From contig CM035417.1 of assembly GCA_020310875.1 (NCBI GenBank), forward strand, positions 87,203,440 to 87,267,439: a DNA stretch of 64,000 nucleotides, written 5' to 3'. The position numbers and the translations under genes are program-made. This DNA comes from Ceratopteris richardii. Its lineage: Eukaryota; Streptophyta; Polypodiopsida; Polypodiales; Pteridaceae. The notes beneath the pieces are model-generated. The model had not been told where the DNA came from. It ran no database searches and worked only from the letters and a program-made list of their open reading frames with translations. Of this stretch, positions 44,016 through 53,686 are shown one piece after another (the stretch's first letter is position 1; each line of letters starts with the position of its first letter).

Positions 44016-47000
44016 ATGAACCTTAGATCGGGCAAACATATAGGTAAGTCAGACCGACGAAGCCTTAGATCATCAGAGGCAAGTGTAAGAACTACTGCTC
44101 GATCGTGGGCTCAGCAATTGAATAGTAATTACCCCTACGAGAGCTCAGACACCAGCGGATCAGAAATGGCATTTAGCACACATAGACCAGAAGAAGGGTC
44201 AAATGTGGCATATTTAGAAGAACCAGAGGGACCCTATAGGACTCAACTAGAGTTTATCCGAACCAACCGATTAGGTGCTCGCATCTATGAGGATGGTTTG
44301 CAAAGGCAAGTGGTGCAAATGCACAACCCCGATCAACCCATTGGATTGGAACGTCCAGTGGTGAAATTTGAAAGAGACACGTACATAGACAAGGAAGGAA
44401 CGATGTACATCTTAAGTACGCAGCCGAACAATACGAATGAGTTTGGCATAATTCAGCTAGAGACGGAGACTAAAACTCAAGGAAAAGAACCATTAGAAGA
44501 GCCTAGAACACCTAGAGGGAAATCTGTACTGACACGAGTACTAATCCCGGAATGGATCCCTCAGGACAACAGAAGCATAGAGTTGTTTGTAAACAAAGAA
44601 ACTGATGAAGCCTTTTGGAGATACAAGACGGAACTACTTAGTGAGGTAGGTATCATCACGATATATGAGTTCAAGGACCCGGATACACCTGGAAAGGTTA
44701 TATACCTAGATGAGACTTCAGAAAGAGTCTTTGTGGTGCCTGACCACGCTAAAAACACATACACATGGAGAGGTGAGTTGGTATTCCCTCCATCTAGAAT
44801 GAACAGGAATACAAGTCAACAAGGGGTAGGAACCTCATCAGCCCACGGAAATCAAAGAGAAAAGAATAAAGAAAGACCCGAAGTAAGCTTCACTCATCCC
44901 ATGGGGAGAGATAGAACAACCACGGACACTAATAGAACGGATAGACAAAGAGATCATGGAATTCCAGGTGGTAGAGACGATTTTCCTCTACCTAGACCAC
45001 GTGAACACGCAAGAATATTGAGACCCACACAGTTAGTGAAATCCATGAAAAATTATTTTGATGGAACAGGAGATCCCTATGACCATGTCGCAGAATTCAA
45101 GCAAGTACTAAGAGCCGAACAAGTCGAAGACATGTTCACGCAGTACAACGCATTTGGGCTAACGTTAAAGAATACCGCTTTAACTTGGTTCCAACCATTG
45201 CAACAAAGGCAATTTAGGGACATCCATCACTTTTTAGAGTCATTCATCACTGAATTCTCTAAAAGTGGGATTAGACATGACACGTCTTCGTTGATTCATA
45301 GCTTTAAACAGACCCCTCAGGAAACAGTTAGACTCGCAAGACGTAGGTTTAGACAATATGTTGAACGATGTCCAATGCAAGAGCTACCCTCACAAGCCAA
45401 GCAAGTGTCATTGTTCCTAGATGGCTTGTTGAGCTCTAAACTACGCTCCTATGTGTACCTAAAAGAACCCAGAACGCTAGAGCAATGTGTAAGAATTTCC
45501 ATAGACATTGAAGACAACTTAGGAGACGAGTTGGAACTTTCAAAGGTCTATAAGGACTCAGACTGTTCATCTCTAGCCTCCACGAAAGTGTCTAGCTCGA
45601 TAGAGGACCTAGCAGAGAACGTGGCCCAGAAACTAGGAGTTTCTAGTAAACCTAGGGTACTAATGAACAAGCGTTGTTACACCTGTGGTGGTGATCATAT
45701 GGCAAATGTGTGTCCCAATGCACCACAACCACAAGCCAACCCTAGTGGCCAATACTGTACAATTGAAAGAAGATACACGAATCATACGGCTCAAGACTGC
45801 CCATACAACAAACAGACCGTGAGACAGAACTACCCGCAAGCATACCAGCAGCCAGGCAGGTATCAAGGCCATTACAATGCTCAGCCTTATTACTATAGGC
45901 CTCCTCAGAACTACCCATACCAGGCTCAACAGAGACCTCAACCTGTCTTAGCTCGGCAGCCACCACCACCATGGAATGTTATCTCAGTCAAATATGCTGC
46001 TGCAGAAGAGAACCTAAGTAGGGCCTTAGTGCCTTCTTCACCTTTGATCACAGAGAGTGACCCAAACTCAAACAGTTTTGACTCTACGCATGTAGATAGT
46101 CCACCCGCATATTACACGGAGTCACCAGGACATGTGGAGACATATCATTATGATAGTCCACCAGTGGAACCTAGTTGGGAGCCTGACTACGCTCATGTGA
46201 TGTACACAAACCCAAATCCACGGCCCCAACTGAGGCAACAGAGACCACAGGGCCCTAGAGGACCATGCTTTAGGTGCCAAGGAGATCATTTTATAAAGGA
46301 TTGCCCACATCCTCCGATAGCAGGACAATCACAGTACTATAACATCCAAGGCTTCTGTGCCGATTGTGGCAAAGAGCATATAATCAAAGATTTCCCTAAG
46401 AACCCTGTTAATACCTCGAATGTGACACCAATCAATGTGATAGGTATTGTGAATAACGCAGATGGATCCAACCCTACATATGTGCCTATCCAAGCTATCA
46501 CCAGAGCACAGGCGCTCTTACAGAACCAACAGCTTAATCAAGAGAAAGTAGCCGGAACCAGTGAAGTTGCAGAATCTAGCAGTAAAAAGACAAAATCTTG
46601 GAAAGATTCTAGAGAAAGAATTAAGAGAAAATGGAGTAAAAAGATAACTGAGTTGGAAGGAAGTTTAAAAGAATCTAGAGCCAAAATCCAGGAATTAACT
46701 TCGCAGGAATTGAATCAAGAGAATCCAGCTCAGACATCAGGATCAGTGTTAGCAGAACCCATACCAGAGAATCTAGACATGATGTTTCGTGCATATCAGG
46801 CTAGATTAAAAGAGGGACCTCAAGTAGCTGAAATGAGTAAGAACTACCCTCGAGCTGATCTAGAAATTGAGAGAACTAAACTCTGCATGAAGATGGTAGA
46901 ACTAGCACAAGCTTTGTTCGAAGCCTCGAGATATCTTAATTGGAGTAACATGGCAAAACCGGAGTTACACTTTCAAGGACTAATGGAGAGGCTAGAATAC

Positions 47001-50000
47001 TTGATAGAGAGTAAAGAGAAAAAGGATCAGCATAGGAACCCTATTGTCCCAGAGACACAGGAAAGGAATGCACCATCCTTGTCTCAAATACCCAATACAG
47101 AAAGTCAAGACAATGTGTCTTCTATACATAGGTACTCACATGAATTTTTGAGAGAAATCCAAGAAGAGAAATGGAGAAAAGAACAAGGAACTCATCCTCC
47201 TATTCAAGAAATAGATGACTTGCAGGAACAATTTCCCCAAGATATACCCTCTATTTACGATGATGTAGAGGAAGAACAACTGAGTGAACACACAGGCTTT
47301 GAATCTAATTCTTTACAAGAATTACCTCAGTTCACCGGACCTTGGGAAGCAAAGTCTATTAATATGAGAGCACCCACGATAATAGTGAGGAATGAAGAAT
47401 CAGTAATCCCTAGAAACACAGAAGTGATCAAGAACACTAAGGTACAGTGTAACCTCACTCTAGAGGAGTTGTTAAAAGTAAAACCAGAATTGTGGAAGCA
47501 TGTAGCAAATCAATTCCCCGAGCTTGCTACTACTCCCTCACAAATAGGATCACATAATAAGGTACCAGAGATACCAGTGGAAAAGATCGGAGATGTAAGC
47601 GAAGGAGAGGAAGGTAACACTTATCTTCCGATAACCCATCAGGGCTACACCACGAAAGCCATCTTAGATTCAGGAGCCGGAGTAGCCATCGCTACTACCG
47701 CTTTATGGAAATGTTGGGGTAAGCCAGCACTCAAACCTACGAGAATGAAGCTACAAATGGCTGACGGACACATAGAAAAACCATTAGGCTTACTAGAAAG
47801 CATATCTCTCACCACTTGTGGTGTAGAATTTGAGCATACTTTCGCCATTTGTGACTTTGCGAAAAATCGTGCTTATGAGATGATATTGGGACGACCATTC
47901 ATGCGTCAGTTGCAAATTGTACAAGATTGGGGAACTAATTCGTTGTACTTGCAACATTTAGGAGTGACTACCAAAGTCAATCTTAAAGACTATTCACACA
48001 GAGACGTACCCCCAATACAATGGAATACCCTCCATAAGACACCGGTAGAGACGGAATCCGTGCACTCATTAGAATCAGATCCTTCTTGGTTGCACGAGGA
48101 TACTCATTTATGGATGTGTAAAGTTGCACAACAAGAGGAAGAAAGGTTGGAAGCAAGGACCTTAGGTGCAGAACAACATCCACGAACCCTTCAAGATCCA
48201 GCTTACGCACCTATAGTATTCCCTGACGAAGAATTTGAACCCCATGGTTGGGCAGAGATACTAGCAACCATGGATATAGCCATCAATGAAGAACAATGGA
48301 CACCCCACTGTGACGAGGATGGCTATGACATTTCAGTTTTCACGATAGAGCCAATCATGGGCGATGCAATTTTAGAAGAGTGTGAACCGAACATTGATGC
48401 ATTTGAGGATGCAAGCGATTTTGATTTAGAATCAATTATCATGGATTCACCCTTTGCATCAGAGGAAGAATATTTTTTCAAAGTAGAGACTCACACTCAG
48501 AGACACGAGGAAATTACGAATGAGGTGAGATTAGCCACGGAAGTGACTACTAAGAGTGAAGGCAAGAAAAGAAAGAAGAAAGAAACCATGACAGAAAAAG
48601 AAGAATCTTTATTTGAAGTACCCGAGAACTTCAAGAAATATGAAATCGAAGATAGAAGAATCATGGTACGAATGCCCAATAGAAAGGTGAATGATGGACA
48701 AGTATATGATAACCGAGAGAAAACCAAGAAAGTAATAGTTGCCCTAGAAGGAGAAGAAGAAAAATGCACATACATAGGGCATGATTTGACGACTGAAGAA
48801 GAAGACGAGTTAGTTGCCCTATTGCGTGAATATAGAGATGTTTTTGCTTGGAGTTACAGAGATTTGAAAGGAGTAGATCCAGATATATGCTCCCATAGAA
48901 TCCCCATGACTCCAGATGCAAAACCTACGAAACAGAAACCTTACACGTACAATGATAACTACGCTGCGAAGATTAAAGAGGAGATAGATCGGCTGATAGA
49001 AGCAGGATTCATTTACGAAATTGAGCATACCGAATGGGTATCACCCATTGTGGTAGTGCCCAAGAAGAATGGAAAATTGCGTGTGTGTATTAACCTTAAA
49101 AAAGTTAATGCCGCCACAATTAGAGACAGTTATCCTCTTCCTATCACAGAACATCCATTGGAAAGAGTTGCGGGCAAGGAAGTTTACAGCTTTCTTGACG
49201 GATTTTCAGGCTATAATCAAGTAGCCATTGCTCCGGAAGATCAACACAAGACGGCTTTTGCCACTGAATGGGGCATATTTGCATTTCGTGTAATGCCTTT
49301 TGGCTTAACAAATGCACCCGCCACCTTCCAGCGACTCATGTGTCATGTTTTTAAGGAATTCTTACGCAAGAGTTTGGAGGTTTATGTCGATGACATATGT
49401 GCTCATTCTAATGTAAGACAGACGCATATCCCAGAGTTAAGACAAATATTTGACAAATGTCGAGAATATCAGGTTTGTTTGAACCCAGAAAAATGTGTTT
49501 TCATGGTCAGACAAGGCAAAATTCTAGGACACATTGTGTCAAAAAATGGAGTCTCTACGGATGAAGAAAAGGTGAAGGTAATTGCAGAATTACCTAGACC
49601 AACTAATGTGAAAGAGGTACAGGCATTTATGGGCCATTGTGGCTATTATAGGAGATTCATACACATGTATGCAATCATAGCCAAGCCCTTGTACTCTCTT
49701 TTAACCAATTTTGAGTGGACAAAGGATTGTGAAAATTCATTCAATGAACTTAAACGACGCTTGTGCTCAGCACCTATATTGACTACCCCAGATTGGAGTA
49801 AGCCATTCCATGTGCATGTGGATGCATCCAATTACGCCATAGGATGTGTGTTAGCACAACCCACGAGTGAAGGTAACATAGATCTCCCCATAGCTTACGC
49901 GAGCAGACGATTGAACGCAGCAGAAAGAAATTACACCACGACGGAACGAGAAGGATTAGGGATGATCTACGCAGTAAAGAAGTTTAGGCACTACTTGCTG

Positions 50001-53000
50001 GCCAACAAATTCAAGTTCTTTACGGATCATCAAGCCCTATTGTACTTAGTCAACAAACCATGTAACACGGGACGACTAATACGTTGGTTCCTATTACTCA
50101 TGGAGTATGATTTTGAAGTGGTAGTGAGGAAAGGAAAGACACATCTTAGAGCTGACCACCTTTCAAGATTAACATCAGGAGAAGCTCCTCAAGGAGTAAT
50201 GGATGATCTACCAGATGCATATTTATTTAATCTTGAGGTAGCACCAGAATGGGCTAAGTCTATAGTCCCTATCCTGACATATGGACCCAAGAACCCTAGG
50301 ATAAAGATCAAAGAAGGAGAGATTACCAAGTCTCAAAGATACCAAATCTTAGCAGGAAGCATATATAAACAGGATAATCAAAAGATTCTTGATTGTTGTG
50401 TAGATGAATCAGAACATGCAAATTGGTTGCAATTAGCACACATAGGTGCACTAAAGCAACATCATTCAAAACATCGAACATTACAGACTCTGCATAGACT
50501 AGGAGTATATTGGCCTTCAATGGAAGCAGACGTCTACAAGCTGTGTAAAGAATGCTATGTTTGTTGTGAAAGACCACCAGTAGAGCATGCTACTTTATAT
50601 CATGTGTCTCTCACACCAGACTGGAGTGAACCTTTAGTGACATACTTGAGGACGAACACATTCCCTCAAGGAATGACCTCAGCTCGACAACGTAGTTTGG
50701 AGCAAGAAGCTCAAGACTATTCACTGATTGGCGATAATCTATACAAAAGAGGACGAGATGGATATCTAAGACAATGTGTTCATGAAAGCGATTATCTGAG
50801 CATACTAGAGACTGCACACCAAGGTGTCGTAGGAGGTCATTTTGGACCCGATAGGATAATCAAAGCCATCCTCTTTGCAGGATTATGGTGGCCCACTCTT
50901 CACATGGATGCTCATACCTATGTTAAGAGATGTGATGTGTGCCAAAGAACTCAGTTTCCTACTCGCAGAGATGAAATGCCATTGAAACCCATGATGGGCG
51001 GACGCGCATTTTCTAAGTGGGGTATAGACTTTGTAGGACCCATTAACCCCCCTGCAAAAGGTACACATGCGGAATATATTATTGTTGCCACAGATTATCT
51101 TACGAAATGGGTAGAGGCAAAAGCCACAAAAAAGAATGATGCACACACAACTGCAAAATTCTTATTTGAAAATGTCTTCACAAGATATGGATTGCCTATT
51201 GAGTTAGTGAGCGATCGAGGAACTCACTTTCTAAACCAAGTCATTGAATATTTGTTACAGGATTTTATGGTGATTCACAAGAAATCCGCACCATATCATC
51301 CTCAAGCCAATGGTCAGGCTGAAAGCACTAACAAGATACTTTGTAACGTACTGATGAAACTCGTGAACAACAAACGTTCAGATTGGGACAAACAGTTACA
51401 CCACGCTGTTTGGGCATATCGAGTGGCCTACAAGACCGTACTCAATGCAACTCCCTTTCAGATGGTTTTTGGTCAGAATGCAGTGCTTCCTTTGGACTTC
51501 TTGATACCGACCCTTAAGGTTGCACAAGAACATCAGTGGACCGGCCATGAATTATCAGCAAGAATAATGGACTTGGAACGATTAGGAGAAACCAGGCTAA
51601 AGGCAGCAGCAGGAATATATGCAGCGAAGAAGCGACAGAAAGCATATTTTGATGCACATGTGAAAGATAAAGGCCTAAAAGAAGGAGATTTAGTTCTAGT
51701 ATATACGCTGAAACAACACGCACGGAAGTTAGAAAAGCGAGGTTATGGACCTATGATCATTAACAGACTCTCGACAAGTGGAGCAGTACAGTTAGCCACC
51801 TTAGAAGGAAACATAATGCCTAATTATATTAGTGGCTGTAGAGTCAGGTTATATCAGGAACCTCTTACGGAGGATATGCTTAGACGACTCACGTTGGCAA
51901 AAAAGCGTAAGGAGGAAGAAAATAGAATACGAGCTGAAGCTCAGGCAGAAGCCATAGAACCCATTAAGCGCATGAAGTTAAGAAGACAAGGACTAGGGAG
52001 AGAACATTATAACCATCTGGAAACTACACCCAGATATCCCATGGCAATGTGTCAAGTACAGTCAACCACTAATCCTAGTATAGTGGACAGGAGACCATTC
52101 ATTACAGTTAGGCTAGAGCACGGCAACCCTTACCAAGAGCTCAGGGCTTTAATTGATTCAGGTGCTGCGACTAGCGCGATTAGATGGTCCCACTATAAGG
52201 ATTCAGGAATAGAAATGCGGCCAATTGAGGCATACCTCATAGGGCTAGGAGGCATGGAAACCCCTTGCATGGGTGAGGTGGACCTTCCTATCCTCATTAA
52301 GGATGTGACCATGACAGCAAAGCTACTAGTGTGCCATGATGACGACCTGATAGAACCCCTAATCCTTGGCCAAGATTGGCTATACGATCACTCAGTGGAC
52401 CTAAATCTTAGACAAGGTTCCTTACAGATTGGAACCTTAGAACAGAAGCGAGTGATACCGCTTGACTTCCCTAATGGCATTCCGACTGAGGTGTGTAACC
52501 CTAGACCCTATGAAATACATGCGAGGGAAGGCCGGAAGATCTTGGGTCAGATCAATCACGTTACACCAACCCACTCGGGCTTGGCTATCGACGATGGTCA
52601 ATCAGAAGGACGACAGGAGATCTTCCCTGGGACTTCCTGCAAACTAGAAGGGGCAGCTACCCAACCGCTAGGGCAGATGGACACAATCAGCGGTCAGGTG
52701 GGTTGCATCAGCAGCCAAATGAGCACGACACCCTGCGGTGCTCATCCTTCCAAACTTGCTGCGGGCTGGCCTAGATTAAAGATAAAGAACGAATCACTTC
52801 CTGATGGGCAGGTCACGCAAGTGTTGGATCTCCCTTCTTTTCCAAAGCAGAGCGTCCAATGGACCTCTCAAACCCAACCACGAAGGAGTCAACCACAACA
52901 GAGGAACCAAGACCGACGACACCACCAGATAAGGCAGAGACAGCAGCAGTGTCAAACTCACAGAACAAGTGGCACGAGACAAGTATGGATGCCAAAAAGA

Positions 53001-53456
53001 CAGCAACCACAGCCTATCGGCAACACTGCAGAGAAGAACAGGACAGAGTTTCAAAGAAAGCAAGGTCAGCATTCAAAGTCCCCTGAATCTTCTTCTACAA
53101 GTACAAACACTCGACAGATATGGATCGCCAAGAAGTATCTTATCCATAGACCCACACCCACGCAGATTTGGGTACCCAAACAATGTATTATAGCCCAATC
53201 CTCTAGCCATGTAATATATACCCCTCCGACATCTTTCCATCCCTCAATACCACCACACCCGATACTACCTTTTGCCCCTCAGCAGAAACCCACCACCCAC
53301 TCAAGGACTCTTAGGAAATGGATACCGAAGCGTGTCCAACCGTCTTCCCCTAACCCATTGTCTAACTACCCCCCGACTAATATACAACGTTGTAATAAAT
53401 CACTAACCTTTAAACCTTGTATAAATTCACCCACCATCATCACACATCACTCATAA
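44016..53456 (+). CDS. gag-pol: Gag-Pol polyprotein of element C with two retropepsin-like domains
   Basis: One uninterrupted frame of 3,146 codons. The first ATG is 44016 (MNLRSG); the open frame begins at a GTG 18 bases earlier. In order: capsid domain (about 45,030-45,530); knuckles CYTCGGDHMANVC, a degenerate one, CFRCQGDHFIKDC, and a fourth ending in Phe instead of Cys (about 46,392); Glu-rich helices; retropepsin 1 with ILDSGAGVA (about 47,667) and MILGRPF; RT with YVDD (about 49,385); RNase H ([10 protein letters not shown], about 49,815); two HX6H...CX2C modules (about 50,440-50,570 and 50,810-50,960); integrase core with GIDFVGP, SDRGTHF, PQANGQAEST (51,024-51,320) and C-terminus; retropepsin-like 2 with ALIDSGAATS (about 52,154) and LILGQDW (about 52,361); basic tail with W-x-P-K motifs (about 52,980-53,330). 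All catalytic residues are present. A single frame implies cleavage or translational control sets the Gag:Pol ratio. Confidence 0.95.
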   Translation: MNLRSGKHIGKSDRRSLRSSEASVRTTARSWAQQLNSNYPYESSDTSGSEMAFSTHRPEEGSNVAYLEEPEGPYRTQLEFIRTNRLGARIYEDGLQRQVVQMHNPDQPIGLERPVVKFERDTYIDKEGTMYILSTQPNNTNEFGIIQLETETKTQGKEPLEEPRTPRGKSVLTRVLIPEWIPQDNRSIELFVNKETDEAFWRYKTELLSEVGIITIYEFKDPDTPGKVIYLDETSERVFVVPDHAKNTYTWRGELVFPPSRMNRNTSQQGVGTSSAHGNQREKNKERPEVSFTHPMGRDRTTTDTNRTDRQRDHGIPGGRDDFPLPRPREHARILRPTQLVKSMKNYFDGTGDPYDHVAEFKQVLRAEQVEDMFTQYNAFGLTLKNTALTWFQPLQQRQFRDIHHFLESFITEFSKSGIRHDTSSLIHSFKQTPQETVRLARRRFRQYVERCPMQELPSQAKQVSLFLDGLLSSKLRSYVYLKEPRTLEQCVRISIDIEDNLGDELELSKVYKDSDCSSLASTKVSSSIEDLAENVAQKLGVSSKPRVLMNKRCYTCGGDHMANVCPNAPQPQANPSGQYCTIERRYTNHTAQDCPYNKQTVRQNYPQAYQQPGRYQGHYNAQPYYYRPPQNYPYQAQQRPQPVLARQPPPPWNVISVKYAAAEENLSRALVPSSPLITESDPNSNSFDSTHVDSPPAYYTESPGHVETYHYDSPPVEPSWEPDYAHVMYTNPNPRPQLRQQRPQGPRGPCFRCQGDHFIKDCPHPPIAGQSQYYNIQGFCADCGKEHIIKDFPKNPVNTSNVTPINVIGIVNNADGSNPTYVPIQAITRAQALLQNQQLNQEKVAGTSEVAESSSKKTKSWKDSRERIKRKWSKKITELEGSLKESRAKIQELTSQELNQENPAQTSGSVLAEPIPENLDMMFRAYQARLKEGPQVAEMSKNYPRADLEIERTKLCMKMVELAQALFEASRYLNWSNMAKPELHFQGLMERLEYLIESKEKKDQHRNPIVPETQERNAPSLSQIPNTESQDNVSSIHRYSHEFLREIQEEKWRKEQGTHPPIQEIDDLQEQFPQDIPSIYDDVEEEQLSEHTGFESNSLQELPQFTGPWEAKSINMRAPTIIVRNEESVIPRNTEVIKNTKVQCNLTLEELLKVKPELWKHVANQFPELATTPSQIGSHNKVPEIPVEKIGDVSEGEEGNTYLPITHQGYTTKAILDSGAGVAIATTALWKCWGKPALKPTRMKLQMADGHIEKPLGLLESISLTTCGVEFEHTFAICDFAKNRAYEMILGRPFMRQLQIVQDWGTNSLYLQHLGVTTKVNLKDYSHRDVPPIQWNTLHKTPVETESVHSLESDPSWLHEDTHLWMCKVAQQEEERLEARTLGAEQHPRTLQDPAYAPIVFPDEEFEPHGWAEILATMDIAINEEQWTPHCDEDGYDISVFTIEPIMGDAILEECEPNIDAFEDASDFDLESIIMDSPFASEEEYFFKVETHTQRHEEITNEVRLATEVTTKSEGKKRKKKETMTEKEESLFEVPENFKKYEIEDRRIMVRMPNRKVNDGQVYDNREKTKKVIVALEGEEEKCTYIGHDLTTEEEDELVALLREYRDVFAWSYRDLKGVDPDICSHRIPMTPDAKPTKQKPYTYNDNYAAKIKEEIDRLIEAGFIYEIEHTEWVSPIVVVPKKNGKLRVCINLKKVNAATIRDSYPLPITEHPLERVAGKEVYSFLDGFSGYNQVAIAPEDQHKTAFATEWGIFAFRVMPFGLTNAPATFQRLMCHVFKEFLRKSLEVYVDDICAHSNVRQTHIPELRQIFDKCREYQVCLNPEKCVFMVRQGKILGHIVSKNGVSTDEEKVKVIAELPRPTNVKEVQAFMGHCGYYRRFIHMYAIIAKPLYSLLTNFEWTKDCENSFNELKRRLCSAPILTTPDWSKPFHVHVDASNYAIGCVLAQPTSEGNIDLPIAYASRRLNAAERNYTTTEREGLGMIYAVKKFRHYLLANKFKFFTDHQALLYLVNKPCNTGRLIRWFLLLMEYDFEVVVRKGKTHLRADHLSRLTSGEAPQGVMDDLPDAYLFNLEVAPEWAKSIVPILTYGPKNPRIKIKEGEITKSQRYQILAGSIYKQDNQKILDCCVDESEHANWLQLAHIGALKQHHSKHRTLQTLHRLGVYWPSMEADVYKLCKECYVCCERPPVEHATLYHVSLTPDWSEPLVTYLRTNTFPQGMTSARQRSLEQEAQDYSLIGDNLYKRGRDGYLRQCVHESDYLSILETAHQGVVGGHFGPDRIIKAILFAGLWWPTLHMDAHTYVKRCDVCQRTQFPTRRDEMPLKPMMGGRAFSKWGIDFVGPINPPAKGTHAEYIIVATDYLTKWVEAKATKKNDAHTTAKFLFENVFTRYGLPIELVSDRGTHFLNQVIEYLLQDFMVIHKKSAPYHPQANGQAESTNKILCNVLMKLVNNKRSDWDKQLHHAVWAYRVAYKTVLNATPFQMVFGQNAVLPLDFLIPTLKVAQEHQWTGHELSARIMDLERLGETRLKAAAGIYAAKKRQKAYFDAHVKDKGLKEGDLVLVYTLKQHARKLEKRGYGPMIINRLSTSGAVQLATLEGNIMPNYISGCRVRLYQEPLTEDMLRRLTLAKKRKEEENRIRAEAQAEAIEPIKRMKLRRQGLGREHYNHLETTPRYPMAMCQVQSTTNPSIVDRRPFITVRLEHGNPYQELRALIDSGAATSAIRWSHYKDSGIEMRPIEAYLIGLGGMETPCMGEVDLPILIKDVTMTAKLLVCHDDDLIEPLILGQDWLYDHSVDLNLRQGSLQIGTLEQKRVIPLDFPNGIPTEVCNPRPYEIHAREGRKILGQINHVTPTHSGLAIDDGQSEGRQEIFPGTSCKLEGAATQPLGQMDTISGQVGCISSQMSTTPCGAHPSKLAAGWPRLKIKNESLPDGQVTQVLDLPSFPKQSVQWTSQTQPRRSQPQQRNQDRRHHQIRQRQQQCQTHRTSGTRQVWMPKRQQPQPIGNTAEKNRTEFQRKQGQHSKSPESSSTSTNTRQIWIAKKYLIHRPTPTQIWVPKQCIIAQSSSHVIYTPPTSFHPSIPPHPILPFAPQQKPTTHSRTLRKWIPKRVQPSSPNPLSNYPPTNIQRCNKSLTFKPCINSPTIITHHS

Positions 53457-53686
53457 TCTCATCTCATCAAGAAATGTATACATAATCTAAAACGTGTAGG
53501 TGTCTAGAGACCTGCACTAGTGCTGCAAGAAGCATTGCATCCATCACATCACAGCACTTGGCTACACGGGTAACGCATCAGTTATGGAAAGGGATTGCGG
53601 TCTCACTTTAATGGGATCATAATTAATTTCCATGCTAATGTGTTAATCTTTTGTAGCAGATCTTTCTCATTAGCGCATCAATCATC
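53457..53686 (+). other. Spacer between Gag-Pol and accessory frame (element C)
   Basis: About 230 bp, no gene. It ends with TAATCTTTTGTAGCAG (AG at 53658-53659), an acceptor-like pyrimidine/AG site 27 bp before the accessory ATG, conserved in B. Confidence 0.6.

Noticed and set aside
51500-52060. Chromodomain after integrase
   Set aside because: The integrase C-terminus (KRRQKAYFD, GYGPMIINR) leads into a basic helix and then the second protease-like domain; no chromodomain motif in A, B or C.
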